DNA of 64,000 bases from Microvirga lotononidis. GTDB taxonomy: Bacteria > Pseudomonadota > Alphaproteobacteria > Rhizobiales > Beijerinckiaceae. Numbering within the stretch: the first letter of the stretch is position 1; each line of letters starts with the position of its first letter. Where the stretch lies: NCBI RefSeq assembly GCF_034627025.1, contig NZ_CP141049.1, forward strand, positions 992,001 through 1,056,000, given 5' to 3'. The notes beneath the pieces were generated by a model. It was not told the origin of the DNA. It was given only the letters and a program-made list of their open reading frames with translations, and did no database searches. Of this stretch, positions 10,945 through 18,283 are shown in pieces. The translations under genes were made by a program, and so were the position numbers.

Positions 10945-11526
10945 CTACCACCTCCCGGACGGCACCTCACCCGCAGTAATCTCGCGAGTAACACGACAGG
11001 GATTGCCAGCCGCGAATACTCCAGCTGGGACGTCACGAGTGACAACACTACCAGCACCGATCACTGTCCCTGATCCGATGCTCACACCGGGCAGGATTAA
11101 TGCACCCGCTCCCACCCATACCTCCGATCCGATCTCAATTGGTTTGCCATACTGCTGTTTCCGGCGCAGGGCTGGATCGAGTGGGTGCATGGGTGTCAAG
11201 ATCTGAACGGCTGGCCCGAAAAGCGTGTAATCTCCGATACGAACCCGGCAGACATCGAGGATAATACAGTTGAAGTTAAAGAATATCCCCTCGCCTAGCT
11301 CAATGTTCGAGCCGTAGTCACAGTAGAATGGCGGCTGTATCCACACCGTGTCACCACCCTTTGCAAAGATTTGCTTGCACAGGTCTCGGCGTAGGTGTTC
11401 CTCCACATCACGAGAAGCGTTGAACTTCTGGCATAAATCTCTGGCCCTGTATCGTTCTGCAACAAGATCCGGATCGAGAGCATCGTAAAGCTCCCCCGCC
11501 AGCATTTTTTCACGTTCGGTGTACAT
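10945..11526 (-). CDS. Maa/NodL-type sugar O-acetyltransferase
   Basis: 193 aa, left-handed beta-helix acetyltransferase using acetyl-CoA. The N-terminal Mac domain is clear (EKMLAGELYDALDPDLVAER), followed by hexapeptide repeats: IELGEGIFFNFNCIILDVCRVRIGDYTLFGPAVQILTP, the catalytic His in MHPLDPALRR, then VWVGAGALILPGVSIGSGTVIGAGSVVTRDVPAGVFAAGNPCRV. I choose ATG 11526 because AGGAGG lies 6 nt upstream. NodL acetylates Nod factors; maltose acetyltransferase (Maa) is the housekeeping relative, and sequence alone does not decide. The neighbouring dead carbamoyltransferase favours a Nod-factor link. The stop is 7 bp from IS256, so the C terminus may be altered. Confidence 0.82.
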   Translation of the reverse strand: MYTEREKMLAGELYDALDPDLVAERYRARDLCQKFNASRDVEEHLRRDLCKQIFAKGGDTVWIQPPFYCDYGSNIELGEGIFFNFNCIILDVCRVRIGDYTLFGPAVQILTPMHPLDPALRRKQQYGKPIEIGSEVWVGAGALILPGVSIGSGTVIGAGSVVTRDVPAGVFAAGNPCRVTREITAGEVPSGRW

Positions 11527-11549
11527 CTGCATCCTCCTGATCCTCAAAT

Positions 11550-11886
11550 CTGTATCATCGGCTCATGTTCATCTGCGACGGTCAGCTTGAATCGTGAGCC
11601 GGGTTGCTAACGTGTAAAGCGTCGACTGCGTATCTTCGCTTTCCTCCCGTCAATGATGATCGAATACCCGAATCCGATCGGTTTCCTCGATCAGGACCAC
11701 TCTGTAATCCAATGGTGTCTGAATGCATCCGAGCTAGAACACACTCGCTGCCTGTTGTCTGCATCGTGCCATTTTCCATGCCATCCACCTCAACCCGACC
11801 TGGGACGATTAGGGTAGCGCTGATCAGCGGGAAACGATACCTTTGAAAGGACTCTTCTGTTTGCTTCGCAGTGTTCGCACGATCAG
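11550..11886. other. Intergenic stretch without recognised gene
   Basis: Lies between the divergent acetyltransferase and the carbamoyltransferase relic. I looked for a nod box and for tRNA or IS ends and found nothing convincing. The 5' codons of the carbamoyltransferase probably decayed here. Confidence 0.4.
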
Positions 11887-12640
11887 ATGCACGGTGGCGG
11901 TGATAATAATCGTCCCGCCTGCGATCGTGACGGACGCGTGATAGCGGCCGTCATGGATGAGCGCTTCAGTCGTATCAAGCACTCCAACAAGTTCCCGAGC
12001 GGGTCGATTCAATACTGCCTTGCACCTGCGTGGGTTAAACTCAGCGACATCGTCTGTATCACCTTCTAAGCTACCGAGGCCAATTGCAATGCCTTCGTCG
12101 ATTGCCTGTTCGTTTTCCAGCCGGACACCTCCATTCCGTTGGGTGCCGAAGTGCTGCTGCGTACCTTGCTAGTGCAGGAGTTCGGTACCGAAGTTGATGG
12201 TTCGCGGGTCTCACTCGCAAGTCACCATCAGGCGCACGCTGCGAGTGCGTTTGCGATGTCGGGGTTCGAGCAAAGACTGATTCTTGCGATCGATGAGAGT
12301 GGTGATTTCCTCTCCGGCCGCTTGGCGCTAGGTTCTGGAACCGAAGTTACGAAGTTTGAGACCTTTCCAGAGAAGAATTCTCTGGAGCTGTTTTACCTCG
12401 AGACGATCCGGTATCTGGGATCCGACATGTTCGACGAATGAAAGGTCATGGAGCTCGCGCCCTATGGACATCCCGCTTCTTCACTCGCTCTTTGAGCAGT
12501 GCAGAAAGCACTGGAGCGGATTGTGGTTCACGTACCCCGGCACTATCGCGAGGCAACCGGTATGAAGCAGTTGTGCTTGGCCGGAGGGGTTGCCAACAAC
12601 TGCACCATGAACGGTAATGAGACCTGTGTGCGGGTGGGCT
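11887..12640 (+). pseudogene. NodU/CmcH-family carbamoyltransferase relic
   Basis: One reading frame, broken by TAA 12067, TGA 12439 and TGA 12493, keeps islands of the family: RDGRVIAAVMDERFSRIKHS (N-terminal domain), SHHQAHAASAFAMSGFEQRLILAIDESGDF (HxxAHAASAF metal-binding region), FLYTE-like ELFYLETIRYLGSDMFDE, KVMELAPYGHP, and GMKQLCLAGGVANNCTMNGN. Large internal parts are missing (about 250 codons where the family has about 550). Family members carbamoylate Nod factors (NodU, NolO) or antibiotics, so the exact paralogue is unresolved. It is dead, and IS5 abuts it downstream. Confidence 0.8.
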
Positions 12641-12698
12641 CGACCCTTGGCTGTTGGAGTGATTCAATAGGGCCGCTTAACATGACGGGAGCGGTCCC

Positions 12699-13493
12699 AT
12701 GGCACGCCGTCAGATTGGACAGGAAGTCTTCGCGTTTGGCGCCGATCGGACACCCCATCGCGGTTCCCTGGACCGGCTGTCGGAGATGATCGATTGGTCC
12801 TCGTTGGATCGGCAGCTGGTCAACATCTACGCCTCGGCCAAAGGTGAACCTGCCTGGCCACCGCTGGCCCTGTTTTGCGCTCCGCTGCGGGCCATCTGGT
12901 ACGATCTGTCGGATGTGAAGCTGGCTGAGGCGCTGGAAGACCGCGCCTCATTCCGGCGCTTCTGCGGCTTCGCCGCCCATGAGCCCACCCCTGAGCGCAT
13001 CGCCTTCGTGCGGTTCCGGCGCGAGTTGGCGCGGCGCAGTCTCGACAAGGCGCTGTTCGACGAGGTGACGCGTCAGCTCAAAGACCAAGCGATCACCATC
13101 AAGATAGGCACGCTGATCGATGCGACGGTGATTGCCTCGGCCAGTGATCGGGATGAGGAGGCGGCCTGGGCCGGGCACAAGCGGCGCAGGGCCATTCACG
13201 GCTTCAAAGCGCATGTGGCGGCGGATGCTGATACGGCTCTCGTCGAGGAATTGACCGTTACACCCGGCAACATCCATGACGGGCGGGCTGGCGGCGGGGC
13301 GTTGCCGGAGAACCCTAGTGATGTTTACGCCGATAGTGCCTACCGCGGGTCGATGTTTGCCTCTGCGGTGCAGGCCAAAGGCGGGCGCCCACATGTGGTC
13401 CAGACAGGAGTACGGGGTCGGCCAGCTGGAAGCGCCTTGCAGAAATTGCGGGCGTGGAACTATCACGTCCAGCACGTGCGATGCCGGATCGAG
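12699..13493 (+). pseudogene. IS5-family transposase, 3' end cut by IS6
   Basis: Starts MARRQIGQEVFAFGADRTPH and has the DUF772-type N-terminal region (SLDRLSEMIDWSSLDRQL, EALEDRASFRRFCGFA) and the DDE_Tnp_1 core: LIDATVIASA (first Asp), HKRRRAIHGFKAHVAAD and VYADSAYRG (second Asp). The frame runs into IS6 sequence after HVRCRIEGT; the expected continuation with the Glu motif is missing. Confidence 0.85.
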
Positions 13494-14305
13494 GGCACTG
13501 TTGCGGTAACCTCGGCAGTATAATCCAGAGCGGCCAATCGAGGAGCCGCCCTGTTGTCTTTGTTCAAGCGCCGCCGTTTCCCAGTCGAGATCGTCCTGCT
13601 GTGCGTGCGCTGGTACTGCAAGTACGGGATCAGCTATCGCGATCTGGCAGAAATGATGTCCGAGCGCGGTGTCAGCGTTAATCCAAGCACGATCTTTCGC
13701 TGGGTTCAACGCTATGCCCCGGAGATTGAGAAGCGGGTGCGACCAAACCAGGGACCTCGCTCAGGCTCATGGCGGGTGGACGAGACCTATGTGCGCGTGG
13801 GGGGCGCTGGCGATACTTGTTTCGAGCGGTCGACAAACACGGTCGTCTGATTGCCTCCATGCTGTCCGGCCGGCGTGATACTGGAGCCGCTTATCGCTTC
13901 TTACGCAAAGCTCTGAGGATAGTGAGCAACTATCCTCCCTCCTCCATCACGACCGACAAACTGGCATCCTATCCGAACGCCATTCGACGCTTGCAGGACG
14001 AAGGGCTGCTGTCGCAGGACGTCGAACATCGCACCTCGAAATACCTCAACAACATCATCGAGGCCGATCATGGCGCGCTCAAGCGCGTCATCCGGCCGAC
14101 GCGCGGCTTCCAGACGATGAGAACCGCCGCCGTGACCCTGATGGGCTTCGAAACCATGCGCATGATCCGCCGCGGTCATTACAACAAGCGGGGATGTCGA
14201 GCGACAGGCGAAGTCCGTCTCATCAATCAGCTCTTCGGTCTTGCTGCCTGAGCGGCCCGTTAAACCGGGTCCGTTATGCCGTTTTCAAGTTACTGCAACG
14301 GTGCC
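13494..14305 (+). mobile_element. IS6-family element 1
   Basis: Ends GGCACTGTTGCGGTAA (13494) and GGCACCGTTGCAGTAA (complement, ending 14305), 812 bp, frame one transposase. Left flank is IS5 3' sequence; right flank is IS3 orfB sequence. The flanks are unrelated, so the insertion was followed by a deletion or cointegrate event. Confidence 0.85.
13554..14251 (+). pseudogene. IS6-family transposase with one frameshift
   Basis: First part: FKRRRFPVEIVLLCVRWYCKYGISYRDLAEMMSERGVSV and SWRVDETYVRVGG (helix-turn-helix and first Asp). The frame changes at a run of six G near 13799-13805; one more G would restore GGRWRYLFRAVDKHG. The second part holds ITTDKLASYPNAI (second Asp) and YLNNIIEADHGALKRVIRP (Glu). 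The terminal repeats are good, so this may be a recent lesion or a sequencing error in the G run. Confidence 0.85.
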
Positions 14306-14832
14306 AAGTCGCTCACCCATAAGGCGTTCGGCCGCGCCGCCGTGAACTGCCGGTTGACCCGGTCGCGCGGGCAAGGGGCAGCGGCGTCGCTGACGGTGGT
14401 CCTACGGCAGATCGGCTGACCCCGTAGACCTCACGATGCTCGTCGATGAAGGCCTTCATGGCTTGAAGCGGCGGTCGAGCTCCGCCTGGGCAAAATAGGC
14501 GCTGGCCTTGCGCAGGATCTCGTTGGCCTGGCGCAGTTCGCGTACCTCCCGCTCAAGGGCCTTGATCTTCTCCTGCTCCTGGCTCGTCGGCCCGGGGCGA
14601 AGGCCCTGGTCGCACCCGGCCTGCCGCACCCAGTGGCGCAGCGTCTCGCGCGAGCAGCCGATCTTGGCCGCAATCGACAGGATCGCCTCATACTGCGAGG
14701 CGTACTCGTCGCGGTGTTCGAAAACCATCCGGACCGCCCGCTCGCGGACCTCTGGTGAATACGGGGGTGTTCGCTTCGTCATGGCTCCATCCTGTCAGGT
14801 GTTGGAGCCTCCGGGAATCCCGGGACGGTTCA
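14306..14832 (-). mobile_element. IS3-family element copy 2, internally deleted and truncated
   Basis: Left end TGAACCGTCCCGGGATTCCC on the minus strand from 14832. Contains orfA and a short orfB remnant joined by an internal deletion of about 270 bp (GCGTCGCTGACGGTGG joined to CAGATCGGCTGACCCC near 14385-14425). Copy 3 has the same deletion junction. Cut on the left by IS6 at 14305. Confidence 0.8.
14456..14782 (-). CDS. IS3 orfA, copy 2
   Basis: 108 aa, identical to copy 3 and one residue different from copy 1 in what I compared. Helix-turn-helix and coiled coil as in copy 1. Its orfB partner is deleted to a stub, so only OrfA can be made. Confidence 0.9.
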   Translation of the reverse strand: MTKRTPPYSPEVRERAVRMVFEHRDEYASQYEAILSIAAKIGCSRETLRHWVRQAGCDQGLRPGPTSQEQEKIKALEREVRELRQANEILRKASAYFAQAELDRRFKP

Positions 14833-16065
14833 CTGGGCCTCGGCCCGATCCAGGGCAGCGGCCGCCTGCAGCCGGGCCGTCTGCGTCTGCTCCCAGGCCT
14901 CCAACTCGGCCGGCGCCACTGCCTCGAAGAACGCAGCAATCACCCGCGCATCGATCGGATCCGCCGGCAGGTGCTGGCAGACCGGCGCATTCTGGCTGCG
15001 GTGCAGGGCGTTGCAGATGTAGCGGGTGCCGCCCTTGTACTGGACCTGGAGCTTATGACCGCACGCCCCACACCACACCATCCCCTGCAGGAGAGCCGGC
15101 CCGTTGCGCGGGGCACCGCGGGTGGTCTTGCGGGTGTATTCGGCATAGTTGTCGTGCAGCATGGCCTGGATCCGCTCGAAGCCGTGCCAGTCAATGTAGG
15201 CCGGATAGCGATCCTTCACCACGATTGTCCACTCGGCCATCGGCACCGCCGTCGTCTGGCAGCGCCCGCCTGGTGGTCGGCTGGTGCGCGTGCGCCCGTA
15301 GACGAAGGCCCCTGCGTATGCCGGGTTGGTCAAGATCGAATACAGGGCATCGGCGGTCGGCACGCGCCAGCTCACCTCATCCGGGACGGTTCGCCGCGGC
15401 AGGCTGAGCCCCCGGGCCTGGAAGACCCGCACGGCCTTGGCAATGGATCCGCATTCCAGAAAGGTGGCGAACACCAGACCGATCCGGCCCTGCACTTCGA
15501 GATCCGGATCCTTGGTCACTGTGCCGGTGGCGTCGCGCGTCAAGCCTGTCGGGAGCAGCAACGCCAACTCGCCGCGCTGGGCCTTGCTCAACAGGCCCGC
15601 CGTGAGACGGCCGCGCAACGTGTGCAATTCGACTTCCGAGATCGTTCCCTTGAGGCCCAGCAGCAGGCGCCCATTGGGCGAGCCCGGGTCATAGATGCCG
15701 TCCCGATCGGCGATGAGACAGCCGCGATAGCCGCACAGATCCAACAGCGGATACCAGTCGGAGCAGTTGCGGGCCAGCCGGGTGACATCGTAGGACAGCA
15801 CGAGGCCGACTTCCCCCAAGGGGACCCGGGCGATCAGGTCCTTGAAGCCGACGCGGTGATCGGCCGACGCGCCGCTCAGGCCGAGATCCTGGTCGATGAT
15901 GTCAATGTCGCGGTCGCTCCAACCGAGATCACCGGCGCGCTGGCGCAGCGCATACTGCAGGTGCAGACTTTCCTGATGGGTCAGCACCTGCTGCGGACTG
16001 GACTGGCGGATGTAGATCACTGCCTTGCGGCTGAGATGCCGCGGGGTGACGAGTTCGGACATCAT
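14833..16065 (-). pseudogene. Large serine recombinase of element B, C-terminus cut by IS3
   Basis: About 410 aa from ATG 16065. Catalytic motif AVIYIRQSSPQQVLTHQES, VTRLARNCSDWYPL, Recombinase domain (LTNPAYAGAFVYGRTRTSRP), zinc ribbon (CGACGHKL, later a Cys-containing CNALHRSQNAPVCQH) and the start of the coiled coil (AELEAWEQTQTARLQAAAALDRAEAQ). IS3 copy 2 begins at 14832 and supplies the stop. About 300 C-terminal residues, including the helix-turn-helix, are missing compared with recombinase C. Confidence 0.85.
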
Positions 16066-16068
16066 GGC

Positions 16069-16395
16069 TCATCTCCGACAGGAGGACGACGAGGTCATTG
16101 AGGATGCCGCGGCGGCGGTCGGCACAGAGGCTGAGCCAGACGCGGTGGGGCTCGACGGGCATGGCGTTTCACCCTCGGTTGCGAGGCGAATCAGATCGCG
16201 GATCGCCTCGAGGGTGAGTTTGGTCACCGGTTGACGGCATGACGGTGGGCTCAGGTTTGTGGCTGCGACGGGGATCCGCAAGACGGCGTCGTCGCCATAA
16301 GCCACGCGCACGTGGCTCCCGATGCACAGGGAACGTGGGATGGAGACTACGACAAAGCGGCGTCCCCACAGCGGGTGGCCGGGATCCGTGACCAT
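16069..16395 (-). CDS. DUF5372-like helper protein of element B
   Basis: 108 aa from ATG 16395: VTDPGHPLWGRRFVVVSIPRSL, then VLRIPVAATNLSP and LTLEAIRDLIRLATEG. The HPL(W/F)GRRF start, a mid-protein VPA(A/T)-type block and a C-terminal helix recur in helpers at 17840, 22677 and 34641, each tied to serine recombinase genes. Function unknown; an accessory role in recombination is inferred. An overlapping frame (16162-15929, MPVEPHRVWLSLCADRRRGILNDLVVLL) resembles the small second helper of the other copies but overlaps the recombinase, so it is not listed separately. Confidence 0.55.
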   Translation of the reverse strand: MVTDPGHPLWGRRFVVVSIPRSLCIGSHVRVAYGDDAVLRIPVAATNLSPPSCRQPVTKLTLEAIRDLIRLATEGETPCPSSPTASGSASVPTAAAASSMTSSSSCRR

Positions 16396-16441
16396 GACCT
16401 GCTCCGGGTTGCCGGAGCTATCTGGAGACGGTCGCAGGGTA

Positions 16442-16840
16442 TCAAGATATGGGCTCGTACAGGCCGTCCGCGTCGCCGATCAAGGTGTCGGACAGCCCGC
16501 ACAGGTCGATCAGCCGGTACCAGTCGGCATTGTTGCGTGCCAGGCGCGACACTTCCAGCCCCAGCACGATCCCTGCATGTCCCATCGCCACTTCGGTCAC
16601 CAGGTGCTGGAAACCGTCGCGGTCCTGCGACTGCGCGCCGGAGAGTCCCAGGTCGCTATCGATGACATGGACACGTTCGATGGGCTAGCCCAGCGCCACG
16701 GCGCGATCACGCAAGGCATATTGCCGCTTGGTGCTCTCGGTGTTCTCGAACACCTGACGAAGAGAGGACTGACGCACGTAGAGGAACGCATCACGCCGCA
16801 GATGGTCGGCGTCAACCTTCATGGCAATATCAGTAGACAT
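16442..16840 (-). pseudogene. Serine recombinase fragment of element E
   Basis: ATG 16840, MSTDIAMKVDADHLRRDAFLYVRQSSLRQVFENTES then an in-frame TAG (16685-16687), then IERVHVIDSDLGLSGAQSQDRDGF and LEVSRLARNNADWYRLIDLCG. It stops at 16442, so only the catalytic domain remains. The 5' neighbours 16976-17452 and 16830-17127 are its helper genes. Element B abuts it. Confidence 0.8.
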
Positions 16841-17127
16841 GATTGCCTCGCGTCTCTGCTGCCAGCACCATGTTGGCGAGCATGTGCACGAGCTGGCGAT
16901 CGTGCACGGCCGCTGAAGCCGTGGGCGGTGGTTCCGGCCGCCGATGGGGCGGCGGGGAAGGCTGAGGAGCCGCGATCAGCACCGCCAGCCCTTGCCAAAA
17001 GCCATGAAAAACGATGGCGCCCATGTCCTTGACGCAGGCCTGACCGCACAGGACGGCGGCGCGCAGCGTCTCATAGCAATCCTTGCAGCCGTGCGGCAGT
17101 GTCGGGATGCGCGCATGGGTCTCACCG
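16830..17127 (-). CDS. -1 frame extension of the element E helper protein
   Basis: Open in the -1 frame behind the A7 run (complement of 17128-17134). Encodes ARIPTLPHGCKDCYETLRAAVLCGQACVKDMGAIVFHGFWQGLAVLIAAP and ends LVHMLANMVLAAETRGNHVY, close to the recombinase start. Shares YE(R/T)LRAAVL and the last helix with the element A extension. A free-standing start (GTG or ATG at 17024) would leave out the conserved block, which argues for a frameshift product. Confidence 0.45.
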
Positions 17128-17452
17128 TTTTTTTACGGGCGATCGCGCGTTCGATGCTGCGGGGATGGACACTGATACCGAGTGTCGAATGCAGCAGTTG
17201 CGCCAGGGACCGTGCCTGCAACGGGGCCCCCGCTTGCTGGTTCTGCTCGATGAGCTGCATAACCTCGGCGGTGAGCTTGTGGGCCGACTTCGGCCCCCGG
17301 GGCCGCGGCAGCAGGCCGGTGATGCCCTCGCGTTCGAACGCGGCCTCGGCCTGATAGTAGGTTGGGCGCGACAGACCGAAAAGCGCGGCGGCTTCGGCCT
17401 TGGTGACGCCGCCCTCCTGGACGTGACGCAGCATCTCGTACTTTACCTGCAC
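16976..17452 (-). CDS. Helix-turn-helix helper protein of element E, N-terminus truncated
   Basis: From GTG 17452: VQVKYEMLRHVQEGG, helix-turn-helix TKAEAAALFGLSRPTYYQAEAAFEREG, PRGPKSAHKLTAEVMQLIEQN and SVHPRSIERAIARKK. In frame the sequence is open upstream to a stop at about 17534 (ALNPRPEAVRALWFRESSFFDPLDL), so the true N terminus was removed by the IS21 right end. After the A7 run the zero frame runs on into a non-conserved tail to 16976. Confidence 0.6.
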   Translation of the reverse strand: MQVKYEMLRHVQEGGVTKAEAAALFGLSRPTYYQAEAAFEREGITGLLPRPRGPKSAHKLTAEVMQLIEQNQQAGAPLQARSLAQLLHSTLGISVHPRSIERAIARKKTVRPMRASRHCRTAARIAMRRCAPPSCAVRPASRTWAPSFFMAFGKGWRC

Positions 17453-17591
17453 GAGATCGAGAGGATCGAAGAAGCTGGACTCCCGAAACCAGAGTGCGCG
17501 GACGGCTTCGGGACGAGGGTTGAGGGCTCCGAGCTTTCAAGCGACATTCGGAACTAGACCCCTGGCGACAGATAGAACTAGACCCTCCGCA

Positions 17592-17814
17592 TTAAGCTGA
17601 TCCCTTCGGATCGGATATGGCAGCAGCCTTCAACAGACCGCTGCGACGTTTCTCCCGCAAACGATAGCTGTCGCCCCGGATCATGAGCACGTGGCTATGG
17701 TGAAGCAGGCGGTCCAAAATCGCCGTCGCCACAACCGCGTCCCCAAAAACCGATCCCCATTCGCCCACAGCGCGGTTGGACGTCACCAGCATCGCCCCCC
17801 GTTCATAGCGCCGA
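17592..17814 (-). pseudogene. istB: istB, C-terminal part
   Basis: Encodes SRRYERGAMLVTSNRAVGEWGSVFGDAVVATAILDRLLHHSHVLMIRGDSYRLREKR, the C-terminal end of the IstB ATPase (sensor 1 TSN motif, DRLLHH). It continues the truncated IstB at 20505-21086, which ends HLFFQLV. Element C separates the two. Confidence 0.85.
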
Positions 17815-17839
17815 GAACAACGACCACCAAACTGATGAG

Positions 17840-18283
17840 TTGGATCCCCGTTCGGTCGAACGGGTTCGGATTACAGCCTCACACCATCCCCTGTTTGGCC
17901 AACTGGTCCGCGTGATACGGCGCAAGCGCCACAACGGTGAACCGCACTTGGTTATTGAAGGCTCGGATGGCGGGCGGCAGGTTCTACCGGCTCGCCACGT
18001 GGAGGCAGCGGCTCCGCTGCCCAGGGTGGCCGCTCCGGCTCTCACCTTCACCCCCGGCAGTCTCCGGGCGCTGGCCAGCCTGGTCGCTGGTTTACGCAAT
18101 GCGCCGTTTCCTGCTCCCGAGGCCCGCCATGCGCCTGCACCGTCAGACCCCACCCCTCCAGGTGTGGAGCACCCTCCAGCCCGAGATCCGCCAGCTCATG
18201 GTCGCCCTCTGGACCGACCTCGTGCAGCGCCAGCTTCGCCTCGCCCCGGGACACGCGCACGCGCAAGGAAAGCCGTGCCATGA
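17840..18283 (+). CDS. DUF5372-like helper protein of element C
   Basis: 147 aa: RITASHHPLFGQLVRVIRRKRHNGEPHLVIEGSDGGRQVLPARHVE, ALTFTPGSLRALASLVAGLR, then a proline-rich tail. HPLFGQLV and the LPA(R/T) block match the other helpers. Its stop overlaps the recombinase start at 18280 (4 nt), indicating translational coupling. In another frame 18129 onwards MRLHRQTPPLQVWSTLQPEIRQLMVALWTDLVQRQL resembles the small second helper seen in elements B and D, but it has no stop until 18458. Confidence 0.55.
   Translation: MDPRSVERVRITASHHPLFGQLVRVIRRKRHNGEPHLVIEGSDGGRQVLPARHVEAAAPLPRVAAPALTFTPGSLRALASLVAGLRNAPFPAPEARHAPAPSDPTPPGVEHPPARDPPAHGRPLDRPRAAPASPRPGTRARARKAVP

Noticed and set aside
11550..11886. 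nod box upstream of the NodL-like gene
   Set aside because: No stretch resembling the nod box consensus was found by eye on either strand.
15929..16162. Small second helper ORF in element B
   Set aside because: It resembles the small helper of other copies (RVWLSLCADRRRG) but overlaps the recombinase start by over 130 nt; kept only as a remark.
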